Assembly (NCBI GenBank): GCA_013176395.1 | Contig: JABMLP010000021.1 | Location: 1-64,000, forward strand | Source of the DNA: Venturia oleaginea | Lineage: Eukaryota > Ascomycota > Dothideomycetes > Venturiales > Venturiaceae | DNA length: 64,000 nucleotides | Direction: 5' to 3' | Shown: positions 54,824-64,000 of the stretch, piece after piece | How the letters are laid out: the number at the start of each line of letters is the position of its first letter | Numbering within the stretch: position 1 is the first letter of the stretch | The notes under the pieces: generated by a model | What the model was told of the DNA's origin: nothing | What the model saw: the letters and a program-made list of their open reading frames with translations, nothing else | Database searches by the model: none | Position numbers and translations under genes: made by a program

Positions 54824-55610
54824 ATGGTGGCACAGATTGCGAAAAACACGACAAACACAATGGAAGATCGAGGTTCAAACTACGAAGAGGAACACGTTCA
54901 CTCAGTGTACGAAGAAATAGCCCCTCACTTCTCCTCCACACGATACAAGGTGTGCGTTCCTCCCACACCCTCAATCTCATGGCAAAACTGACCCGACCAC
55001 ATAGCCATGGCCCTTGATCGAGCGCTTCGTTGGTGAACTGTCACCCGGCTCCATCGGTCTCGATATTGGCTGCGGAAATGGCAAGTACCTTGCCGTAAAT
55101 AAAAACGTCTTCATCGTAGCCTCGGATCGCTCCACGAATCTCGCACAAATAGCTTCGAATCACAAATCACACAGTGCCGTGGTTGCTGATATCCTCCATT
55201 TACCTCACAAACGCGATGCCTTCGATTTCGCCATTTCGATAGCAGTAATACACCACCTCTCCACGCCCGAGCGGAGGATAGAAGCCGTGGCTACAATATT
55301 GGAAGTGCTGAAACCTCCAATTCACGAGAGGGAGAGGGGAGGCAAGGCACTGCTATACGTCTGGGCATTGGAGCAAAGTGGCAGTAGAAGAGGCTGGGAT
55401 GTTGGCCACGAGCAGGATGTCATGGTTCCCTGGGTGCTGAAGCAGAAGGGAAGGCAAGAGCAAACATTTCAACGGTACTACCATCTTTACAAGAAGGGCG
55501 AGCTGGAAGACGATGTTGTGAAGGCTGGGGGCGTGGTCTTGGAAAGTGGATATGAGAAGGATAATTGGTGGTGCATAGCTGGGCGCAAACCACTTTCAAA
55601 CCGAGGATGA
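54824..55610 (+). CDS. TRM9: tRNA wobble-uridine methyltransferase Trm9-like
   Basis: Two exons (54824-54949 and 55005-55610; 55 nt intron) give 243 residues. VYEEIAPHFSSTRYKPWPLI is the Trm9 N-terminal signature and is completed only by splicing. The SAM-binding motif is IGLDIGCGNGKYLA, followed by VVADILHLPHKRDAFDFAIS and IHHLSTPERR. Trm9 with Trm112 completes mcm5U at the wobble base of certain tRNAs. ATG 54860 (MEDRG..) is closer to the yeast start; 54824 and 54758 are in-frame alternatives. No lesions. Confidence 0.92.
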
Positions 55611-56371
55611 ATGCACAAGGTACAAGTGGCATCATAAATGGAGTGGCAGTTTCTCACCGAACGATTTAAATTATCCAGGCATGGGGAGTTGGGACTGATT
55701 CACGACATGATTATGGCACACTTGCTGTAGGAGAAGGATTCAAGCTTGTCTGCCATGCTGTATTGGTTCCCTGAGTGACAAGGAACACTTTTGCCATGGC
55801 ACAAAGGCAAGGCGCAAGGCAGCATTTAGTACGCTCGCTCTACACCTCTCACAGCACCAGAAGCTTTCTTTGCCCGACCATTAGGTCAACTCGAAAACGC
55901 AACTGACAAATCTGCAAACACCGAACAAAAAGGTTAGGCAGGAACTTATTCAACGAAAATCATGTTTAGCTAGCTGCTTCCAATCAAATGCGGAGCTTCC
56001 AGAAGGTAAAAGAAGTGGCGAAGCACTATGGTGCTCAGTGCTCATTGTTCAGTGCTCAGTCAAAACCGGATGCAGCCACATATGCCACCGAAAGCGGGGG
56101 TGGTACCTGTACAACAACATTACTCGATGTTCTGTATTGATTGGTGGCCGCATGTCTGCTGGGCATTCTTCATCATGCCCTTCAATACTTATGAGGCTCT
56201 TACGAGCTTTCTTGTTGCTCGTGAGAAGCCCTAGATAACCCTATCCCGACTCTGCACCTTGCACTACGGAACAGCCCCCAAACCTCTCATATAACCCAAA
56301 GGATATCTTTTCACAACGTCAAATATTTTCAGCCTGAACGTGTCAAGTTTCTGAACAACAAATACTCCATC
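55611..56371. other. Intergenic region
   Basis: No supported gene. The phrase GTGCTCAGTGCTCATTGTTC at 56031-56058 is a small imperfect repeat of CAGTGCTC. The last 100 bp precede the small secreted-peptide frame at 56372. Confidence 0.45.
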
Positions 56372-56879
56372 ATGCATTGCCTCCAAATACTATCCATCGT
56401 TTTGTTGCCAACGGCGCTGGCACTTCCCGTTGTACAGGAAGGCGCTACCTCGATCATTGTCTCGAGTTCGGGAGAATCAAGCCTCAGCCTCACACCGATT
56501 GGCGTCAGCAGAGCCGTGAAACGATCGCCCACTTACAATTTGCGTAAGTCTACCGAGCTTTCGACATCGTATTGGTAGCTAATGAGGATGAAGCGAGATC
56601 TGAGAACCACGATGTTGAATATCGACGGTATTGAGTTTACTTGAAGGTGAATCAGGGGATGGAGTTGAGGTATGTTTCTTGCCAGCAATGGCTGGGATAG
56701 TGATTGACGACAAGGCAGATTATGAATTTACGAATTTACGACGTTATGTGGCTAGACTGGTTAACGACATGATTATGATATTTGGCTTTCGAGTTGGAGA
56801 AGAAAATCGAATGTACACTTCATTGTTCTTTCTATGCCGTGATGGTCCCCATGCCTTGCCGACTAACCTCCCGCGTTGA
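56372..56879 (+). CDS. Putative small secreted precursor (tentative two-exon model)
   Basis: Exon 1 starts at 56372 and encodes a clear signal peptide (MHCLQILSIVLLPTALALP) and a Ser-rich propeptide with a Kex2-like site (SRAVKR before SPTYNL). GTAAGT follows directly at 56545. Splicing to the AG at about 56645 would continue the frame to 56879 (ESGDGVEVCFLPAMAG...). The second exon is speculative; without it the frame ends at 56578. The N-terminus resembles that of the convergent gene at 56882-57392. Confidence 0.45.
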
Positions 56880-56881
56880 GC

Positions 56882-57392
56882 TCAAGCACCCGCCCCCAAG
56901 GCAGGCAAAACCTTCACCACCGTGGAGCCGATGGTGCCAATGGTGCCAGTAATAACATGTCCGGTTGCCGTGATTGTCGTTCCCAAAGTGGGTCCAGCAG
57001 CTCCTACAGGGTCGGCCAGATTAGGTAGATCTGTTTGTCAGAAGGACGATCAAGCGTGAGAGAGGTTCAACTTACCAGCAATGATTGCTTCGCGCTTGAC
57101 CGGAATGGCCTCGGTTGTCTCTCTTCTTCCCAAAGACTTGATATTGATGGGGCATAGATGACCGATTTTTTCTGAGCCGTTAGCAGGCGTCTATGATATG
57201 CATGGTTAGACGTACTGGGACCTAGTTGAAGATTAGGATTGAAGTTCAATTGGACTTTGGGGTTAGCGTACTTGCGGGCTGTAATGCGTCTCTCTCTGAG
57301 AATCCTTTTACATTCTGGGGGCAATCCGCTGGAAGTGGTAGAGTCAGGGCTGCTGGGAGGCCGAAGATGACGAGGAGATAGAGGAAATGCAT
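56882..57392 (-). CDS. Small secreted Kex2-type precursor peptide, three exons
   Basis: Exons 57272-57392, 57076-57171 and 56882-57030 (introns 100 and 45 nt, GTACGC and GTAAGT donors) join to 121 residues. No single frame shows this gene. A signal peptide (MHFLYLLVIFGLPAALTLP) is followed by a short propeptide with two Cys (24, 47) and dibasic sites RR at 56-57 and KR at 66-67, the latter followed by EA as in alpha-factor-type precursors. The C-terminal 54 residues are Gly/Thr/Val-rich and hydrophobic (GTTITATGHVITGTIGTIGS) with no Cys or Lys until near the end. It could release a secreted peptide; function unknown. The exons fit frame and length exactly, but transcript support is lacking. 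Confidence 0.65.
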
Positions 57393-58460
57393 CTTGATCT
57401 AGAGAGAAAGAAAGGTGGTTTGATATTGCAGGATGGCGAACTGGATCAGCAGTGAGTGCTCTTCTTATAAACCTAGAGCTGGACAAGATATGAGACATGA
57501 TAGTAAGTGGCAATATCTCTTCCCTTGGAGCAAGTTATACTAACAATAGAAATGAGATCTAGATCAGACCTTGGTGGAGCGGGGAGGATCCATCCCATGT
57601 AACTTATTCTCGTTCTGGAAGACTTTTAATTTGAATAAGTATCCAGATTGGGGCATGGTGTGGGTTGTGGGTGGGAAACACAAAGATTCTCAAGCGAGAT
57701 CTGTACTGTTGTGGCTCATGTTGGTCGACCATTCCGGCTCCCATGCGCATGGATAAATTCCTATCATGGCCCGTAGTACAAAGACTAAAGGAAGGGTTCA
57801 TGTTACGGGTTTGGTGGCTGAGAAAATGGGAAGTACAACTCATATGGCTATCGCGACGTCCCCCCATTCGGCTGATGATCATAATGGAGGGTGGATTTAG
57901 ATCCGGTAGACATAAGGAGGTTTATGATGGGAAAACTCTGTACTCATTATAACTACCTGTCTACAGCCTACACCTGTATTTGTCCCATAATCTACTCTGG
58001 CCGACGTCTTGAAACCAAAGCTGCTGTCAGATCGGCCTTTTTTGAGGAATAAGAACCAATAGCAACGCGGTCTGGAGCTCGACGGCAGTCACTTGGTCGT
58101 TAGACTCGCCAGCCACAACTCCAGTCCTCACTCCTCATTTTCCCGAAGGGCTTGTATTCAACGGGTTCACGACTTTGCGCTCTTCGATCGGGCGCTTGTC
58201 TCCAGGGTGATTTCGAATACAACATTAGATTCTAATAGGTAAAGAAGGACAGCGTTTAGTGAGGCTGTCTGTGCTGCAAGGCTTGGTTCCGTCAAAGTCC
58301 AACTCGATTTCTTGGGTTCTGATTCTTTCCCTCGGAGGCACAATAACCATACCATAAAGTCCTGTTCCTCAGTTCCATGCTATCTTCAATTCAATTATCT
58401 CGTATTTGTGGTTGTTCGTAGATTTGTGACTTCAACACCGTACCATCTACCTGCACTGCC
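57393..58460. other. Intergenic region
   Basis: About 1.07 kb between divergent genes with only short open frames on both strands and no repeat structure that I could see. Confidence 0.45.
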
Positions 58461-59592
58461 ATGCCGTCCTATCATCATTCCCAAGGCAAAGAGACATCAA
58501 CTCGTTTCGTCACTAGCGCTCACCGCATCTATAACCCACTCGCTTTCTACCATGGATACAAATTTTCACTATGGGTCATTCTCGGCCTCGGAGCCTCGAG
58601 CTTCTCAGCCTCGCGGGCCATGTACGTCGACTATGACAATACCTACAAAAAGGCAGCGGTGTGTTCTATGAGCCCAATTCATACCCAATACTCACAAATG
58701 CTATCTTCCTGTTGGAAAGTGGGAATACGAATCTCATGGGCAAGGGCCTCTTGGCATGCTCATGCATCTCGCTACAGTTATTCCTATCGGCTTCCTCCTT
58801 CTCTGGCAGTTCTTTCCTGTCATCGCATACAACCTTATCTGGATCTAACGCATCAATAGCTACGCCCTCCTCATGCTCCTCCTTGTTTGTTGCACGGGAG
58901 CAATTCTCGTCGCTCCTGGTGCCATGGGAGGGACCATCGAAACACGTCTTCTCATTGGAGTTCTGACCATCTCCACCGTCGGATCTGCTCTTCTAGCCTA
59001 CATCAAGACCAAGCGCCTTCAGTTTGACCAGCACAGAACCTGGATGCCTCGATGCTGGACCTACGCTTTCTTCGTCGTCAGGTTCCGTCTCATCCAGCTT
59101 TGCACCTTGGAAATAATCAGCCGCATGAAGAGTTTCCAAGCTGCCATGAGTTGCAGAAAGATCGACAGTGCTCTTTCTCTAGTCCAACCAGGCATGGCAG
59201 CAAGGTTCTACCCCGACTGCAAGACCGATCCGAATACCTACGTAGTGGTTTTGGCTGATGCCCATCCCGATCCCACATCAGAAGGCATACCAAGACTTGA
59301 TCGTATCGCAGCTGCTGTCCAGATCACTTTGTGCGTGGCGGGCGCTACGGCTTTATTTCTACACGCTTTTCTTGTCGAAGTTATTTGCACTTTACGCAGG
59401 CTGAAGCAAACAGGCTTAAGCGCGTTAGCCATGAGAGACGGGTCCAGAGGGGATGAACGAGCACTTGGCTTACGAGGGAGACGTGGGGTGATTCTGATGA
59501 CATTGAGTGTAGGCAGCGGTCTAAGCAGAGTCAGACTAGGAAGAAAGAAGAAGGGATGGCTAGCTCGGTCAGGTCAAAAGCCCGATGCGTGA
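58461..59592 (+). pseudogene. DUF2306-like membrane protein, degraded
   Basis: The N-terminal part is near 58550 (YKFSLWVILGLGASSFSASR). The middle frame MLMHLATVIPIGFLLLWQF from about 58758 is stopped by TAA at 58846-58848, just where this family has HRIN. The same frame runs on open to 59592 (INSYALLMLLLVCCTGAI, GTIETRLLIGVLTIS, KRLQFDQHRTWMPRCW), matching DUF2306-type predicted membrane proteins with the QHR.WM signature. Two frame changes near 58630 and 58750 may be introns or shifts. A 35-38 nt stretch with a GTACGT donor could be an intron, but it is very short. Confidence 0.55.
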
Positions 59593-59957
59593 AGGCTCTC
59601 GTCGTTGTTGCGAATAGGAGTGTGTGAAGGGTGACTAAAGTAGTACACTGGCTTCATCAATCCATCGTCCCACGAGCTGGATAAGCCACGATATCATCTT
59701 TAAATTTAAATCCTACCACCTTTAGATTGATAGTGACAATTCTCTGATTGCTTCGAGGAACGAGTTGGCCGGATATTTATCGATATCCATCTTATGTTGA
59801 AGATGATATCGCAGATTAGATGTACTTCTATGGACAAAGAATAGATAAAACTACAAGTGGTGGCAGGAAGTGTCGAGAAAAGCGAACAAAATCTAACTCA
59901 CATTCCACCTTGAGACCGATGGTGAGCTCTTATTTAATCCCAGTGTAGTTTTGCTCC
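59593..59957. other. Intergenic region
   Basis: AT-rich spacer (TTTAAATTTAAATCC near 59700) between the membrane-protein relic and the tail of the LPxEIR pseudogene. No gene seen. Confidence 0.45.
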
Positions 59958-61521
59958 GTGGTAATCCCTCTTATTCTCCTAAACAGAGGCTCTAATCATT
60001 CCGTAGAAGACCTGCATTACTTCTGCGTAGATCTATTTGTTGTCACAGAAGATTTAGGTGTCTATGACGCGCTCGTAATCAGGAACGCTCTCCCCCGCAC
60101 CCTATTGCTTTCTAATTTTCTGTACTGGTTCTACTGGCCACCGGGGCTCCAGATGTTTGGGTCCTTTTAAGGACATTTCGGTAGATCCAGTCTCGCAATT
60201 CTTGTGGTAGCTTCAACAGCCAGCTTGGTTCTTCTGCTCTGCAAGCAACAATCGAAGCATCCTCAGTGAGCACAAGATCTTGTTTCTGGGCAAACCAATA
60301 GCAAATCCGCTTTTCTTTCAGATTCCTTGGTGGCTGGCAAACTATTTTTCCTGGGAATAAGAAGTTGACGCCGAAATGGGCACAGTCGATAACAAGAACA
60401 TCTACCAAGTGCTCAGATTCCCGCCCAGAGCTCTCTAGGATTGGGCCATACAAAGGTCGCGATCCTATCATCACTACCATCACTGTTTCCAGCTCTCTCA
60501 AACCAACGTGCGACGAAATAAATCGTTCAAGATCACCAAGGGTGTTATCTCCGAAGGGACCTTCGCAGTCCAACTTCAGCTGAATCTTTGGAGCAGAAAG
60601 CATGTTTTGATGATAGAAAGTGTTCGCCGAAAGTCTGGGAACGCAAGATGCAGTGAACGTGTTCTCTTGCTAGAATACATCAATTGCTTCGGCGGAGATC
60701 TGCTTGTTGGTATACCATGTTCCGGAATTGCGAGGGCGAAATCCAAAACCACCTCTCATTTCGACCCACTCACGATTCTGGGAGGTCAACTTCTCTCTCA
60801 GAGGTTACGACTCCACGAGAAGAAGACGATGGATCATGTTGCGGATCTCGAGAGGGAGAGGGAGTAAGGCAGGATTTCTGGTCGCTCTGTGAGATCTTAA
60901 TTCGGACGAAGCGGCAATAGCATCTTCGACGAAGTGAACGGCCTCACAAACACGCATCTGAGGGCTTCCAAGCCGTGCCTCAAACTGCGATCCGCCATGT
61001 TCCAAAAAAAACTTGACAGGGAACGAAGCTTCATCCTTCACTGCGAGCATTCGAAGCGGGTAGATGCCTCTCCGAACCCCATCTGGTAGTCAGAAGGCGC
61101 AGTGCTTGACGTCGACGTAGTAATCGATTCGTAAGCGATCGAGTCCTGGGCCAGCAATCAACATTTGAGCAAGCCGCGTGGGCTTCTGTCTTTCCTCGTC
61201 GTCGCGAGCACGATTAATTTCAGTGTCGGGGTCAAGATGTCCATGGATTTGAATGCTGAGGCGCGGTTCGCTGTTCAGGTGATGCGGCAAAAAACGATCA
61301 CCAAGAGGGAGATAGACGAGGAACGTTTTTTCACGGTTAAGGATCCTAGACGCTTCCCTATGTGTTCTTGTGCAGGCGCAAAGGATTGCGATATCGATTG
61401 CTTCAAGCGGTTCTTTGCTCTATTTTCTGAATGCGTCTTCCTCCAGTAGCGCTGTCTTGACCAGAACTAAGCGGTATATCTTATCGCGAATGTGGCGACG
61501 GAGCCGGAAGAAGGATAGCAT
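59958..61521 (-). pseudogene. Tandem LPxEIR (2EXR/F-box-like) protein, three modules, five or more stops
   Basis: From the ATG at 61521 one frame runs without a shift for about 470 codons. It is broken by TAG 61420-61422, TGA 61090-61092, TAA 60805-60807, TAG 60670-60672 and TAG 60112-60114. Three copies of a fungal module are visible. Each begins with an LPxEIR-type motif (LRRHIRDKIYRLVLV, LPLEIRNMIHRLLLV, LPQELRDWIYRNVL), and the first two go on to a THREASRIL or NKQISAEAI motif. In the third module NKxIYAEVMQVFYG appears in another frame with a further stop. The stops are Gln/Arg/Trp-type transitions. Intact relatives are lineage-expanded proteins of unknown function. Confidence 0.65.
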
Positions 61522-62435
61522 TTTGTCGCCCCGATGCTGAAGTTGATGCCGAACAATGTTTCAAAAGACTGACGATCCTCTCGGGCTGGTAAACTGAGGA
61601 CTTGGTCTCCGTTATCGGTGGACATTCGGGTCCTTTAAGTGATGGAGCTATGATCAATAGTTAGCAAGCCCTGAATGTAATGACAGTTCGAGGCATTACT
61701 TTTGACAATAGCTACCTGCAAGAAGCTGGAGAAGTGATCTAACCTCGTGGTTGAGAAGGAGATTTGCCGAACAGTGGATGTGAGGGTCACCCGGATTGTG
61801 TGGGTCAAAATTTCATGGACGTGGAATGACCCAGCTTAACAGGATTAGCAAACGACAGGCAAAGTGCAGCTTCGAAAACAATACCCCGGCGAGATGGAAC
61901 CAAGCGAAGGGCTGGAGAATATTGGTTGAAGAGAAGATATTATTGATGATTGTTGAAAACGTTCACGATCTGTGATGTACTAGGCAAGTCATCAGGAGGC
62001 TTGGATTGAAGTGGTGGAAGAATTAGATATGTGTGTTTACAATTGCAGAACCCTGAGTAGATAAAGTGTCGTTATCCTATCGCACATAGCATGTTCACTG
62101 AGCACGAGAAGAAGAAGGTTTAGTGTGTAATCCGAATGATCCATGAAATTACTTCTCTGCCCATGTAGTTGAGACGGTCACATTGCGAACCTTGCCCAAT
62201 TTAAAACCGACCGTTTCATTGCTCGCTCTTCCCCGCTTTCCGATCAATTTGAATGAATTCAATCGCAGCTGTTCCAACTTTAGTCAGTTTTCAAAGCTGT
62301 GATGAAAGAAAGTAGGGAGCTTGCCTAACTAGGCAGAAAAGTTGTTGAGAGGGTTGCGGTCGACGTAAGAGCTTTGACCCAGCTCGAGAACTTGACACTT
62401 TGCTACCTAACAGAACCACCCTTATAGCAGCTGTG
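61522..62435. other. Intergenic region
   Basis: No supported gene in about 0.9 kb; many short stops in all frames. Confidence 0.45.
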
Positions 62436-63197
62436 CTATCCTGTGGGAAACGTGTCCAATCCACCTGTCCAATCGTGATCGGCCCTTTGGCGGAAATCTA
62501 TTTCTTCTTGCTCCTCTGATTTGAGACGAGCGAGATACTCAGCCTGTATCTTGTGAGCTTTATAAACAAGTAAATGAGTCAAGAGAAGGATAAATACATA
62601 CCTTGGCAGTAGCCTGGGTGGCCAGGCATTTTCCGTCACATTTATGGCAATGAAACTTGCTGGCTTTGAGTAGTTCATCACTGTCGATGTTATCTGTGAT
62701 GGCTGGATCCTCGATGTTCGACAGAGTGCTCCAGCATACGCTTCTCCAAAGCCCTCACAAAGCTAAACAGCTTGCTGGGTCCCGAGTGTAGATGCTCTCC
62801 CTTCTTAATAGAATAATGTTCGCCATCTAACGAGATTCTTGGAAAGATGGACAGAGTCAAGGCCTTTCGAACTCGTATATTTTTCAGAGGACGCAAATCG
62901 TGGAAGATTACTGCTAGGCAGAACCTGCTGATATCGGGTGGCTCCAATTTCAACACCAAAGCCGAGAGCAGGATGTGAAATTGTGACCTCCGTGACGTTG
63001 TCCAATGCTTCGTGGAGGTACCGGTTGGACCGAAGATTGAAGTGAAGTTTGCTAGCCTGAAGGCTCCTCTGTTTCCAGGGTCCCCAACGGAGCGGATTGG
63101 GGCGGGTTTTGAGGTCTTCAACACGCCCCGTTAACGGGTCGGGGGAGACGGGTTGGGGCGGGTTTTCGGGGCGGGTTATAGATTCTATATAATCCAC
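62436..63197 (-). CDS. Unassigned hypothetical protein, structure uncertain
   Basis: The C-terminal exons are plausible: a Cys/His cluster FHCHKCDGKCLATQATAK (about 62660) spliced over a 52 nt intron (GTATGT donor, 62550-62601) to IQAEYLARLKSEEQEEIDFR ending at 62436. Upstream frames at 62690-63124 (ALTLSIFPRISLDGEHYS..) and 62805-63197 may be further exons, but the joins are not clear. The upstream end runs into a GC-rich repeat. It may be a fragment. No family recognised. Confidence 0.35.
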
Positions 63198-63199
63198 CC
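63122..63199. repeat. GC-rich motif cluster, possible transposon terminus
   Basis: Contains a perfect 12 bp palindrome (CCCGTTAACGGG, 63127-63138), repeated GGGGCGGGTT units and CGGGGCGGGTT at 63167-63177, identical to 4471-4481. It ends in ATAGATTCTATATAATCCACC, whose reverse complement resembles 16476-16492. It lies 92 bp before a pogo copy. Confidence 0.5.
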
Positions 63200-63290
63200 A
63201 GTCTCATACTAACATAGCGCGGGTTCTCGTGATACTTATATAATACATAATAAAGATTACCAAAAGATTACTACTATCTAATTAACTATA

Positions 63291-64000
63291 GCGTATTCCA
63301 CCACCCGAACAGCCACACCACCCAACCCGCCAAAATATGCCAAAACCACTACTTCCCCCATTATCTGATGATGTCTCAACAACACAACTCGTTATTACTT
63401 GACCACGAATGGAGACTTCAGCTTGCTCTCCAAGCCCTCTAAGTCGGCCAATTCCGAAGCCAACGGGCTGCTGCGCGCGCCTTTAACGTTAAACACCAGA
63501 ACCTCTTTGATCGCGCCCGAGTCCCATATATCCTCGAAAAACTACTAAACGGTCGGAAACTTACCCTTACCGAGGAGCAAACGCTTATCCAATATATTCT
63601 CGACCTCAATTCGCGAGAATTTGCGCCCCGGCTGTGTGGGGTGGCAGATATGGCGGATAAACTACTGGGTATACGCGGTGGAGAGCCAGTAGGCTAAAAC
63701 TGGGCTGAGAGATTCGTAACGCGCTCAGATGAGCTCAAGGTAGCCTTCAATCGAGCAAAGGATAGGCAGAGGATACTACAGAAAGATCCAGAGATTATTG
63801 GCGCGTGGTTCAAGCTCGTTGCAGACACTAAGGCAAAGTACGGCATCCACGATGAAGATACGCACAACTTTGACGAGATTGGCTTCCAGATGGGCGTTAT
63901 TGGGTCAATGAAGGTCGTTACAGCCTCTGAAAGACGTACAAGGCCTGAACTCGTCCAGCCGGGCGATCGCGAATGGGTTACGGTTATTCAGAGCATCTGC
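63291..64000 (+). pseudogene. Pogo/Fot1-like transposase (copy 3), runs off the window
   Basis: Begins after a TA with GCGTATTCCACCACCC, a variant of the copy 2 terminus. It encodes MSQQHNSLLL..., the helix-turn-helix and the first part of the DDE domain (HDEDTHNFDEIGFQMGVI) up to the right edge. Stops occur at TAA 63440-63442 and TAA 63695-63697. It retains the eight-residue block deleted in copy 1. The 3' half lies outside the window. Confidence 0.85.

Noticed and set aside
58615..58658. 35-38 nt intron in the DUF2306-like gene
   Set aside because: It has a GTACGT donor and would repair one frame change, but it is shorter than the other introns here (at least 45 nt) and does not remove the later stop, so I left the locus as a relic.
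1..64000. tRNA, rRNA or CRISPR features
   Set aside because: No cloverleaf with recognisable A and B boxes, no rRNA-like segment and no regularly spaced repeat-spacer array was noticed; the short tandem arrays lack unique spacers. A covariance-model search would be needed to exclude tRNAs fully.

Overview
The window starts at a chromosome end. Positions 1-162 are 27 perfect AACCCT units (TTAGGG on the other strand). Short introns with GT...CTAAC...AG signals, fungal housekeeping genes (SEC16, NEO1, TRM9) and fungal-type transposons point to a filamentous ascomycete (Pezizomycotina). I cannot name the species from the sequence alone.

0-18 kb, subtelomere. The telomere caps a copia-type retrotransposon that is cut inside its integrase region. 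Next come a gag-like relic, a pogo-type DNA transposon fragment fused to a second copia element that carries an internal inverted duplication, a decayed hAT transposase, a Ty3/gypsy element with fully open gag and pol frames, and the N-terminal part of a gene resembling the DUF3505/OrsD-like region associated with subtelomeric RecQ helicases.

18-28 kb. An APC-family amino-acid/choline-type permease (5 exons) and a ubiquitin-specific protease (5 exons) are followed by a decayed kinase-like pseudogene and a duplicated-domain, cysteine-rich secreted protein gene. The permease lies between two copies of a 77-78 bp direct repeat.

28-33 kb is a nest of pogo/Fot1-like transposons. It holds a deletion derivative, an element with near-perfect terminal inverted repeats and TA target duplication that carries a 194 bp hairpin-rich insertion, and another element with about 27 bp inverted repeats.

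33-43 kb is the conserved core. SEC16 (COPII assembly) and NEO1 (P4-ATPase flippase) are divergently transcribed from a 431 bp shared intergenic region, and both act in early secretory and endomembrane traffic.

43-64 kb is accessory again. It contains a MITE-like inverted repeat, a small secreted protein, a DHCR24-like FAD oxidoreductase, a kinase relic, a fungal membrane protein abutting a Baeyer-Villiger monooxygenase pseudogene, TRM9, a Kex2-type secreted precursor assembled from three small exons, a degraded DUF2306-like membrane protein, a three-module LPxEIR (2EXR/F-box-like) pseudogene, and a third copy of the first pogo family that runs off the right edge.

Many relics keep long reading frames broken by stops that single C-to-T or G-to-A changes would explain. 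This is the expected mark of repeat-induced point mutation (RIP), while the gypsy element looks untouched. Exon boundaries were worked out by hand from splice signals and frame and have not been checked against transcripts.
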